A stretch of 64,000 bases of DNA from Halobacillus litoralis (GTDB taxonomy: Bacteria; Bacillota; Bacilli; Bacillales; Halobacillaceae). Below the pieces are notes generated by a model. That model did no database searches, was not told the origin of the DNA, and was given only the letters and a program-made list of their open reading frames with translations. The position numbers were made by a program, and so were the translations under genes. Positions 15,751-22,798 of the stretch are shown one piece after another (within the stretch, counting starts at the first letter, position 1; every line of letters starts with the position of its first letter). Location: contig NZ_WMEZ01000003.1 in assembly GCF_009856415.1 (NCBI RefSeq), positions 124,001 to 188,000 on the forward strand, given 5' to 3'.

Positions 15751-15789
15751 ATTAGTCAAATTGACTTAATTGTCCGACTAATTTATTAT
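15751..15789 (+). promoter_or_regulatory. pro-pheromone promoter overlapping a 13-bp palindrome
   Basis: TTGACT (15761-15766) and TATTAT (15784-15789) with a 17-bp spacer make a sigma-A promoter. The -35 box forms the right half of the palindrome AGTCAA-A-TTGACT (15754-15766). An outer inverted repeat ATTAGTC/GACTAAT spans 15751-15782. This is a good candidate binding site for the NprR-like protein. Confidence 0.6.
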
Positions 15790-15839
15790 TGTATACGTTA
15801 CATACTTAATATTCCAATAATATAATGAGGAGAGTTCAC

Positions 15840-15980
15840 ATGAAAAAGTTTTTAGCTACGCTATTTCTCGTGGCGTCCATTCTCACTTGGCCACTAGTTT
15901 CCTTAGCAGATGAGGAAAGTCCTCCAACAAATGGTGTCGAAGTACCTTATGACGAAGAAAGCCCTCCTACTAATGGGTAA
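15840..15980 (+). CDS. pro-pheromone with two copies of the putative signal sequence
   Basis: The 46-residue product starts at ATG 15840 behind GAGGAGAG. It has a signal peptide (basic MKKF, hydrophobic core, likely cleavage at SLA, residue 23). The mature part contains DEESPPTNG twice (residues 24-32 and 38-46), separated by VEVPY; the second copy is the C-terminus. The two copies use different codons (AGTCCTCCAACAAATGGT against AGCCCTCCTACTAATGGG), so identity is maintained at protein level. Known NprX and PapR precursors carry one signal near the C-terminus. SPPTNG or ESPPTNG is the likely active peptide. Exact processing cannot be deduced. Confidence 0.85.
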   Translation: MKKFLATLFLVASILTWPLVSLADEESPPTNGVEVPYDEESPPTNG

Positions 15981-15991
15981 AACATAAGTAC

Positions 15992-16041
15992 AAAAAGACC
16001 TATCTTTCCGTTTTTATTAAAACGGAAAGATAGGTCTTTTT
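15992..16041 (+). terminator. terminator of the pheromone gene
   Basis: Twenty-base near-perfect stem (AAAAAGACCTATCTTTCCGT and complement) and T-run, 12 bp after the stop. Confidence 0.9.
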
Positions 16042-16202
16042 ATTTTAAATTACTTTATTTTGTCATGCATCAAATCGATTGAAGGTAAGAAGTTAATTGT
16101 TAATCAGATATAAATATTGAACAAAACTGCTCTAGCAAAAAAGGCTAATGCAGGATTACAAGATGATCAAAGGATTGACCAACTTCTCTACCTGTTACAT
16201 GA

Positions 16203-16337
16203 TTATTTATTGTGAAGATGACAGATGCCTGGGGTTGTTAAACCGTGAATAACTATTTCACAATGATGTCCAGACATTTTAGCTGTTGATTTAGCTGAAG
16301 GAATGTATCTCTCCAATATTTGCTTTTTCTCTTCCAT
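16203..16337 (-). pseudogene. truncated YheO/DauR-type regulator fragment
   Basis: ATG 16337 behind AGAGGTAGAG opens a 44-codon frame. Residues 6-35 (ILERYIPSAKSTAKMSG then HHCEIVIHGL) match the opening of the YheO-like PAS domain as I know it (LERYIP ... CEVVLHDL). The rest of the PAS domain and the HTH are absent. It is most likely a relic of a larger regulator. Confidence 0.5.
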
Positions 16338-16455
16338 CTTTCTCTACCTCTCAGCCCGATTATAGTTTTCAATAAAAGATATATCCTACTTTACTTGATT
16401 GTATAAGTATTTATTCTGTTTAATTAGTGGGAATCGCATATAAATTCGAATTGAC

Positions 16456-17784
16456 TCAACCAAAGGAGGGTTGTGGTAAGGGATCTCCCTCATTACCTTT
16501 ATAGATCACCTGGTACTCTTCGTTATTGAGAAATTCTTGCCCTTCTGGCGTATTGAAATACTCAGTGATTTGGTTCTCTATTTCAGTAATCGTACTATTG
16601 GTGTCATCACTTGCATCTAATGTTGTATTTACATAAATATTAAATTGGTCATTTTTGTAGTTGGCCCCAACGTTATTTACATGTAATCCTTCTTGTCCGG
16701 CTAAAGCAACAGTTAGTTTTCTGGAAATGTCCAGAGCTATTGTTTCTTTTGAAGCCTGATCTCCTCCCATTAATCTATATTTAATTTCAAGTGTACCGAA
16801 GGTTACGGTTTCTAACTTTTCAGGAAGCGCATTTTTAACAGCTTTAACATCCATTTCTTTATTGTCTGCGTATATCGTTATCACATCCGGACTAAAGGAA
16901 AAGTCTATTTCTCCTTTAATATCACCTTCATCTTCTAGATAACTGTTTAGTATTTGCTGCTTCCTCCCCGCTGCAAAGGGGCCGGTCATATCTCCCCATG
17001 TGTCATAGGATGCTTCTTCAATAACAGTACCTTCAATATAACGGAAAACCTCAACGTTGTAGTTTTCCCTACCAAAAGAGTTAATCAAAGAGGAAACTTC
17101 TTGCTTCAATTCTGGATAATTATTCTGAAATGTTTTTTTCTCCATTTTGACTCCTACAGTAAATACCTCTTCAGTTGGAAGGTAGAAAGCTAAACCAGGA
17201 GAATAACCCATATCTGTAAGCTTCTCTTGTATTTGTTGTTCTTCACTTAACATTTTCTGGTCCTTCGTTACTTTTTCGGGCAACTGCATCATATCTTGTC
17301 CCGTGTATTGAACAACATCTACTTTATAAGCTGACAAACCTTTTTCTTCAAGGAGATTTTCGACTTGATTTTTCACCTTTTCATTTACTGTGTTAAAGTA
17401 TCGATCTCCTCCCTCGATACTAATTTCATAAGTTTTTTCTAGGACGTGATTGTTAACGGCATGAACTTTAATATCTTTAGAATTCAGGAGGTCATGGATG
17501 TCCTCACTTACGGGTTCTACATCCTCAGAATCGAATATTGATCCAATGATCGGGAATTTAGCCATAACATTTGAAACAGTAGGGGATAAAAAGCTTGTCC
17601 CGAAGAGTATGGCCATGAAGATAGCCGCAGCGGAAGCGATATAAACAAAGTTATTTCTATTCCTTCTAGGTTTAGGGTTTTCGTTCAATGCATTATGCAC
17701 ATTTTGTTTTATCCGTTTATGCTGCTCGTCAGTATACTGTTTCTGTTCAAATTCTTTTCTGGCTTGTTTAAATAAGTCTTCCAT
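16456..17784 (-). CDS. DUF4030-like membrane protein, probable ECF anti-sigma factor
   Basis: The 442-residue protein begins at ATG 17784, directly after the sigma-factor stop, behind AAAGGAG. Residues 1-45 are cytoplasmic and charged; one membrane segment lies at about 47-67. Beyond it is a large external domain with repeated blocks containing VKNQVENLLEEKG, VSSLINSFGRENYNVEV and LTVALAGQEGLHV. This fits the DUF4030 type of protein found with sigma-70 family genes in Bacillus. The topology and coupling make an anti-sigma role likely. No zinc-binding HxxxCxxC motif is present in the N-terminus, so it would not be a classical ZAS protein. Confidence 0.7.
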   Translation of the reverse strand: MEDLFKQARKEFEQKQYTDEQHKRIKQNVHNALNENPKPRRNRNNFVYIASAAAIFMAILFGTSFLSPTVSNVMAKFPIIGSIFDSEDVEPVSEDIHDLLNSKDIKVHAVNNHVLEKTYEISIEGGDRYFNTVNEKVKNQVENLLEEKGLSAYKVDVVQYTGQDMMQLPEKVTKDQKMLSEEQQIQEKLTDMGYSPGLAFYLPTEEVFTVGVKMEKKTFQNNYPELKQEVSSLINSFGRENYNVEVFRYIEGTVIEEASYDTWGDMTGPFAAGRKQQILNSYLEDEGDIKGEIDFSFSPDVITIYADNKEMDVKAVKNALPEKLETVTFGTLEIKYRLMGGDQASKETIALDISRKLTVALAGQEGLHVNNVGANYKNDQFNIYVNTTLDASDDTNSTITEIENQITEYFNTPEGQEFLNNEEYQVIYKGNEGDPLPQPSFG

Positions 17785-18336
17785 TTACAACAACTCCTTT
17801 CGTATGAGTGGATTTGATTTTAGCTTTTCTCTTCCTCTCGAAAGTCGTGTCTTAATTGTGTTTTCTTTTTGGTCTAACGTCTTACCAATAGATTCAATAG
17901 ATTGATCATGGAAGTAATGAAGAATAAGGACTTCTCTATACTTAAGAGGTAAGGACAATATTGCGGTCAATACTTGTTCTTTCTTGCTTTCTTTTAAGTA
18001 GGCTTCTTCTGTACTCTCCGCCTGGTTTTCTTGCTCAAAATACTTCAAAGGATATTTTATGTGGGCGAGTTTTCTTCTGCGTAAAATATCCTTTGCCCGG
18101 TTCACGGTAATACGATAAATCCAAGAGGAAATAGCCGCTTCGCCCCGGAAACTAGATAAATTATTATACAGTTTAATGAAGACATCTTGTGTAACATCTT
18201 CAGCAGTACCCTGGTCTTTAACATAAGAATAAGCTAATAAGTACACTTTCTTAGAGTGAGAATCCATAAGTTCATCTAACACATTTTCTTTGGAATTATA
18301 AGTTACAGCTTTATTTTTCATGGTCATCTCATTCAC
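17785..18336 (-). CDS. ECF RNA polymerase sigma factor
   Basis: The frame is open from 18378, but GGGAGGGAG lies eight bases before GTG 18336, which I take as the start (183 residues). Region 2 spans about residues 18-85 (AYSYVKDQGTAEDVTQDVFIKLY, ISSWIYRITVNRAKDILRRRK). Region 4 spans about 120-175 (LPLKYREVLILHYFHDQSIE, NTIKTRLSRGREKL). It is coupled to the DUF4030-like gene. TGAAAC at 18385-18390 could be a -35 of an autoregulated promoter, but I see no convincing -10 at the right distance. Confidence 0.9.
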   Translation of the reverse strand: MNEMTMKNKAVTYNSKENVLDELMDSHSKKVYLLAYSYVKDQGTAEDVTQDVFIKLYNNLSSFRGEAAISSWIYRITVNRAKDILRRRKLAHIKYPLKYFEQENQAESTEEAYLKESKKEQVLTAILSLPLKYREVLILHYFHDQSIESIGKTLDQKENTIKTRLSRGREKLKSNPLIRKELL

Positions 18337-18397
18337 TCTTTCTCCCTCCCTTTTCATCCTTATGACTAATAAGTCCATTATAAGGTTTCAAAAAATA

Positions 18398-18425
18398 AGA
18401 AACCATATCATTAGATATGGTTTCT
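18398..18425 (-). terminator. terminator of the secreted protein gene at 18433
   Basis: Twelve-base perfect stem AGAAACCATATC/GATATGGTTTCT with a four-base loop and a T-run on the minus strand. Confidence 0.85.
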
Positions 18426-18432
18426 ATAATTA

Positions 18433-19080
18433 TCAATCATAAAAAGAAGCCTTAAGAGCCCCGCCCTGGTATTTCAATGTATAATTGTTTCTATAATGAA
18501 CATCTATATTTCCAGGCTGGACGTCTCTAAGAACTAGTAGCCAATTCTCATCTGTAACTGGGTCCTGAGGAAGGCGATTTGCCGCTTTTCCTCTTTCATC
18601 TTCCATAATAAGCCACAATTCTGGAGATCCTGTTGAACTACCAACTCTATGTGCAGGGATATCAAATGCAAAATCTCCTCCTGTTGAATAAACGCTTCCG
18701 AAAGAGCGTGAAACATCTGAAATAGTGAAGTACATCCATTGTGTGTCCACTAAGTCCCAACCACTAGATAATGTGGTTAATTGTTTGCTTGGTTCGGATG
18801 ATGTTTCTTTATTAGTTTTATAGCTTTCTGCTAAACGTTCACTTTTAGTGGCTCTTAGCATTGCCTTTCTTTCAGGAGTATTTTGGTTATACAAGTCAAT
18901 TTGAATTCCATCTTCACTCGTAGTTGTTTTAACTAATTCTGCTCCTACTGTTGGATCAAGTTTATTTGAACCATCTACAGGAGTTAAAGGATCATGCGAA
19001 GTTTCAGCAGAGATACCTGTTCCAAAAGCAGTCGAAGAAATTCCTAACGCTAAGAGTGTAGCTAAACCTAGTTTTTTCAT
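18433..19080 (-). CDS. secreted protein, unknown function
   Basis: The 215-residue product starts at ATG 19080 behind ATGGAGG and has a signal peptide (cleavage near GISAE, residue 26). A propeptide-like Thr/Ser/Lys-rich stretch precedes a C-terminal domain of about 105 residues (GWDLVDTQWMYFTISDVS ... GGALKASFYD) with alternating strands, suggesting a small beta-sandwich. It lies before the sigma-factor operon in the same direction, separated by a terminator. I recognise no family. Confidence 0.6.
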   Translation of the reverse strand: MKKLGLATLLALGISSTAFGTGISAETSHDPLTPVDGSNKLDPTVGAELVKTTTSEDGIQIDLYNQNTPERKAMLRATKSERLAESYKTNKETSSEPSKQLTTLSSGWDLVDTQWMYFTISDVSRSFGSVYSTGGDFAFDIPAHRVGSSTGSPELWLIMEDERGKAANRLPQDPVTDENWLLVLRDVQPGNIDVHYRNNYTLKYQGGALKASFYD

Positions 19081-19475
19081 TATAGAATGACCTCCATATT
19101 ATGTATTAGTTATTTTTGGCTGTGAAGTAGACCTCTCCCCCTTTATTCACTGTATATATTCATCTTAGATCAATTTCCAATTAATTGGTATTGGGAAAGT
19201 CATTACTCACAACCTCTAAATCTTTCTTTTTTTACTTCTGGGTTGTACAAGTCAATTATCCTCATGTTTTCTTAAATAAAAAGGACAAAGGAATAGGAAG
19301 AAGAAAGGTTTTAGTCAATGACCTTACAGACAAACTCTCGTATTTAAAGGAATTTTTTTAAAAAAGCAGCTGAATAATATTCTGCTGCTTTTTCTATTTA
19401 CTGTTTTGAGACAGGTATAAAGAGGTTTTATAGGCTCTAAATGATTTAAACAATCTTGCATCAAATACTAAAAGG
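19081..19475. other. intergenic region with one bidirectional hairpin
   Basis: No gene supported. A hairpin AAAAAGCAGC/GCTGCTTTTT lies at 19361-19393 and could terminate transcription from either side, but no gene directly precedes it. It may mark the end of an undetected small RNA or a lost gene. Confidence 0.4.
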
Positions 19476-19534
19476 AAGCGATTGTCTATATTGAACAATC
19501 GCCCCCGTTTATGTAAGACTCGAAACTGAGATAA
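19476..19534 (+). repeat. dispersed repeat copy 14
   Basis: Arms GCGATTG and CAATCGC, then CCCCGTTTATGTAAGACTCGAAACTGAGATA. Essentially consensus. Confidence 0.8.
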
Positions 19535-19633
19535 ACACAAATTTTTCAGTGCTTCTTTCCTTTTTCCCATCGTCTTCTAACTGGATTTTATTTCTCTATA
19601 TTTACAGCAAGTAACATGATTTCATGTAAAATT

Positions 19634-19690
19634 GAGCGATTATCCACATCGAATAATCGCTCCTCTTCAGTGAGACTTGATTTCAGAACA
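19634..19690 (+). repeat. dispersed repeat copy 15
   Basis: Nine-base perfect arms GAGCGATTA and TAATCGCTC, then CCTCTTCAGTGAGACTTGATTTCAGA. No gene lies between copies 14 and 15. Confidence 0.7.
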
Positions 19691-19787
19691 AATCAGAAGA
19701 AAAGGTGTAGACCCCATACTATACATATAAGAGTTGCAAATAATTTTTACAAATCTTGCGTAAAAGAAAGAACGCGGCTGTTGTCTT

Positions 19788-19979
19788 TCAAAGGATCTCT
19801 TGGTCTGCCGGTATAAAATAGGCCATAGCAGCGTAAAGAAGTATAGAAACTGGAGTAAATACAAATATCAACCTCACAAACAGGGAGGGAACGCCTAAAA
19901 AATTTGCAATACCTCCGCATACACCTGAAATAATGTAGTCCGCCGATGACCTTTTTAATTGCCTATAAATAAAAAACAC
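19788..19979 (-). CDS. PspC domain membrane protein
   Basis: The 63-residue product matches the PspC domain: a basic opening, IISGVCGGIANFLGVPSLFVRL (about residues 16-37) and a hydrophobic segment ending in YFIPADQ. GTG 19979 overlaps the best Shine-Dalgarno block, so the true start may lie a few codons further in. PspC-type proteins respond to membrane stress, and small stand-alone copies are common in Bacilli. Confidence 0.8.
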   Translation of the reverse strand: MFFIYRQLKRSSADYIISGVCGGIANFLGVPSLFVRLIFVFTPVSILLYAAMAYFIPADQEIL

Positions 19980-19992
19980 CCCCTCTGAGCAT

Positions 19993-20027
19993 GAAAAAGG
20001 TTGACCTAAATTAGTAGATCAACCTCT
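19993..20027 (-). terminator. terminator of the secreted protein gene at 20047
   Basis: AGGTTGATCTA/TAGGTCAACCT stem and TTTTTC on the minus strand. Confidence 0.8.
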
Positions 20028-20046
20028 ATTTTACATTATCAGTAAA

Positions 20047-20706
20047 TTATTTAACATCATCGCGTGACAACGTCGTTTCATAATCGTTATCTCCGACTTG
20101 GAAGTACAAATCTATGGAACCTTGACCGGTCGGAACAGAATAGTCGAAATCCATTCTGGAATATGCACGTCTCGTGCTAGTTTCATACTTTCTCATAACT
20201 GTCACTTTCTTACCGCTATAACTCCCCCCGATAATGGATACATTCGGATTGTAAGATTTAAGGATGTAATCATTATCCGAACCAGACCTGATAACAAAAT
20301 CAGTCTCGAAAGAATAGTTCATAAAACCAGTGTACCAATATGATTTCACAGTACGGGTTCCGGCGGACAACGATTGCATTGGAAATCCTGTATCTTTATA
20401 AATTGCTTCACTTCCGACAGAGAGCCTCGATCCATCTTCAAAGGTGATGGTTTTCGATTCCCCCAATTCTGCTTTTGCTGCATTTAGGTTTTCTTGTTTC
20501 ATAGAATCTAAAGCTTCCCCATTCTCCAGCTTTTTGATTAGTTTTTTCTGGGTTTGTTTATCAATACCTAACTCAGTGAAGTTTTCAACTAATTGTTTCT
20601 TTTCAGTGTTGCTAAACTTCTCCTTTTCAGAATCCTCAGCAGAAACGCTTGTACCAAACACACCGAGCACCAACATCAACACAAGTAAACTAACAATCTT
20701 TTTCAC
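20047..20706 (-). CDS. secreted protein with C-terminal beta domain, unknown function
   Basis: The 219-residue protein starts at GTG 20706 behind AAGGAG. It has a signal peptide (cleavage near SVSAE, residue 24), a helical segment rich in Lys and Glu (about 28-78) and a beta-rich domain (about 110-215; TVKSYWYTGFMNYSFETDF, SIDLYFQVGDND). It resembles YolA/DUF5626-type secreted Bacillus proteins in layout, but I am not certain of the family. A terminator follows, then the PspC gene. Confidence 0.6.
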   Translation of the reverse strand: MKKIVSLLVLMLVLGVFGTSVSAEDSEKEKFSNTEKKQLVENFTELGIDKQTQKKLIKKLENGEALDSMKQENLNAAKAELGESKTITFEDGSRLSVGSEAIYKDTGFPMQSLSAGTRTVKSYWYTGFMNYSFETDFVIRSGSDNDYILKSYNPNVSIIGGSYSGKKVTVMRKYETSTRRAYSRMDFDYSVPTGQGSIDLYFQVGDNDYETTLSRDDVK

Positions 20707-20888
20707 AACACCACTCCTTATTTGAGAATAGATTATATATTCGTCCTTTTCACTATAATCACCTTCTTTTTTATTACATTAATTGAAAAAATATACATTA
20801 ATTACAAAAATTTGATTATTATAGTGCATAACTTTCCTCCTGTTCCAATAACGCTTGTTTGTAAAATGTTTGTTTTTTTAATGTCCAC

Positions 20889-20918
20889 TTATACTTAAAA
20901 ATTCGGATTCAAGATACT
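20889..20918 (+). repeat. degenerate dispersed repeat copy 16
   Basis: Only the 3' part is left: CTTAAAAATTCGGATTCAAGATACTC. The C-rich block and hairpin are missing. Confidence 0.45.
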
Positions 20919-20997
20919 CAAACATTCAGGTTGAGTAAATATGAACTGCACACTCCCCAGAATTAACCACACATTTTCCCTTTATAAAGATTCGATC

Positions 20998-21055
20998 ATC
21001 TCGAAACTGAGTCTTCAACTAACCTGCCCTTTACCTAAAGACTCAGTTTCGAGAT
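20998..21055. repeat. head-to-head pair of repeat boxes at the array edge
   Basis: ATCTCGAAACTGAGTCTT (20998-21015) and its exact reverse complement (21038-21055) face each other around a 22-bp centre. The right half is preceded by CCTTTACCT, as in the normal orientation. This is the only strong inverted copy in the window, and no further copies occur after it. Confidence 0.75.
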
Positions 21056-21082
21056 ATTACTTTTCAAAAAGCAACAACAAAA

Positions 21083-21115
21083 AAGCATAAATCTTTTACT
21101 AAAAGATTTATGCTT
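21083..21115 (-). terminator. terminator of the MscS channel gene
   Basis: Sixteen-base perfect stem AAGCATAAATCTTTTA and complement, with TTTTTTG on the minus strand, 16 bp after the stop. Confidence 0.9.
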
Positions 21116-21130
21116 AAGTTCACCCATTGT

Positions 21131-22213
21131 TTAAGAGTCTTCCTGTCGTATTTCCATAAAAGATTCAGGCGCAGACTTGATATGCAAATCTCGTTGAGGA
21201 AAAGGAATTTCAATCCCGTTTTCATTCAGTTGCTCATAAATGGAAAAGTTCAGCTCACTTTTCATGCGGATGACCTCTTTCGGATCGGAAATCCATACAA
21301 ACAGTTCAAAGTCGAGCGATGAATCTCCAAAACCTTTGAAGTTAACAAAGGGCTTGGGGGCATCGAGGACGATGGCATTTTTTTGTTTAGACAAGTGAGC
21401 GACATGGAGGAGAATCTCCTTCACTTCTTGTGCATCACTTCCATAGGCTACCCCGATAGGAATGGTTAAACGCAGTCTTGGATCGCTAAATGAACGGTTC
21501 ACCACTTTTTCCTCTAGAAAATAGGAGTTCGGAATAATGATGTGCTCATTTTCAAGGGTTCGGACAACTGTCGCTCTCATACTGATTTTTTCAACATCAC
21601 CGATGACATCGTCAATGAGCACGCGGTCTCCGACTTTTATCGGGCGTTCAAAGAGGAGGATCAATCCTGAAATGAAGTTGGAGGCGATATTCTGCATACC
21701 GAAGCCGATCCCAACGCCTAATACACCGGCGAACACAGTAAGGGCACTCAAATCAATACCCACAGTCGTCAAGCTGACTAAGACCGCGACAACCATGATG
21801 ACATAATGGACAACCCGCTCCATGGTGAACTGGATGCCTTTATCTAAATGGTGACGCTCGAAGAAAAATGGCAGCAGATGCTCATTCAAAATTTTTGATA
21901 GTCTGTAGGCGAAGGTAATGATCAGCACGGCAATAATGATCAGGAATAATGTAATATCTACTTGGCCGATGGTGAATAGGGGATACAAAAGCCAGGCGGC
22001 ATCAGAGAAATAGAAAATCACAAATAAAAGCACACCATTGAATACAACCCAATTGATTAAAGAAAAGGCAGCTTTCTGAATACTTCCCTTTTCACGGAAT
22101 ATCCGGTTGATTAATAAGCTCGATCCCATGCGTATCAAGAATAGAAACAATAAGAAGCCCAACACGATAAGGATATCTGACCAGGGCCAGTCGTTTACCT
22201 GATTAATTGACAT
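21131..22213 (-). CDS. small-conductance mechanosensitive channel, MscS family
   Basis: The 360-residue protein has membrane segments near residues 13-30, 48-70 and 80-100 and a pore-lining helix in AGVLGVGIGFGMQNIASNF (about 160-178). The beta domain that follows has FERPIKVGDRVLIDDVIGDVE, and the C-terminal alpha-beta domain contains RSFSDPRLRLTIPIGVAYGSD. These channels open on hypo-osmotic stretch and release solutes. It has more N-terminal helices than E. coli MscS, as in YkuT-type proteins. Confidence 0.92.
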   Translation of the reverse strand: MSINQVNDWPWSDILIVLGFLLFLFLIRMGSSLLINRIFREKGSIQKAAFSLINWVVFNGVLLFVIFYFSDAAWLLYPLFTIGQVDITLFLIIIAVLIITFAYRLSKILNEHLLPFFFERHHLDKGIQFTMERVVHYVIMVVAVLVSLTTVGIDLSALTVFAGVLGVGIGFGMQNIASNFISGLILLFERPIKVGDRVLIDDVIGDVEKISMRATVVRTLENEHIIIPNSYFLEEKVVNRSFSDPRLRLTIPIGVAYGSDAQEVKEILLHVAHLSKQKNAIVLDAPKPFVNFKGFGDSSLDFELFVWISDPKEVIRMKSELNFSIYEQLNENGIEIPFPQRDLHIKSAPESFMEIRQEDS

Positions 22214-22348
22214 AAGTGCTCACTCCATACAAGTCTATAATCCTTTTATTCCCTCCTCTATGGATCTATGAAACAAAAGATAGGAATTTCCTTCTCTTCG
22301 ACGAGTTGTTCATAGTCGAGCATCAAACTTCTTTTTGCATCTCAGAAA

Positions 22349-22558
22349 TTATTCCATCGTCCCTTTAAATTTCTCCGGCTTCTTCACATAGCTTTCGATG
22401 ATGTAACCGCAGCTCGTGCAGATGATATGTTCGACTTCAGACCCAAAAGACATGGCTTTATTAATAGGAAGCATGACAGCATATCCGTTCTGCTTCCCTC
22501 TACCAAATTCCCTTCCGGCACATTTTGGGCATTCTTCTATTTGTGATAATTGTTTCAA
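22349..22558 (-). CDS. small zinc-ribbon protein
   Basis: The 69-residue protein starts at TTG 22558 behind GGAGGAGGGG. Two CxxC pairs (ECPKCAG, residues 8-13; ICTSCGY, about 46-52) form a TFIIB/TFIIS-like zinc ribbon. The C-terminus is basic. Role unknown; such proteins are common near transport genes in Bacillus. Confidence 0.75.
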   Translation of the reverse strand: MKQLSQIEECPKCAGREFGRGKQNGYAVMLPINKAMSFGSEVEHIICTSCGYIIESYVKKPEKFKGTME

Positions 22559-22798
22559 CCTGTCCCCTCCTCCTGTGGTAAAGCACCGTCTCTACATTCT
22601 TTAAAAACGATCACATCCATTTTATATTTTTCTATTTTCTTCCTTTATAATAAAAGTATATAATACTACACAGGCTGTTCCAAAGATTATCCTTCTCCCC
22701 CTTCTTCGTACATAAATAATTTTAACTGAACAAGAGTAGTGGCTGGGGGCAGAACCCACCTCTCAAACGAGGAATTTTTACATACCCAGGTGATCCCA

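Noticed and set aside
18355-18390. Autoregulated ECF promoter before the sigma-factor gene
   Set aside because: TGAAAC is present, but no CGTC- or CGTA-like -10 lies 16-17 bp downstream.
108-21055. The dispersed repeats as a CRISPR array or as integron attC sites
   Set aside because: Spacing is irregular and whole genes lie between copies, so this is not CRISPR. The attC core sequences (RYYYAAC and GTTRRRY at the two ends) are not present and no integron integrase is seen.
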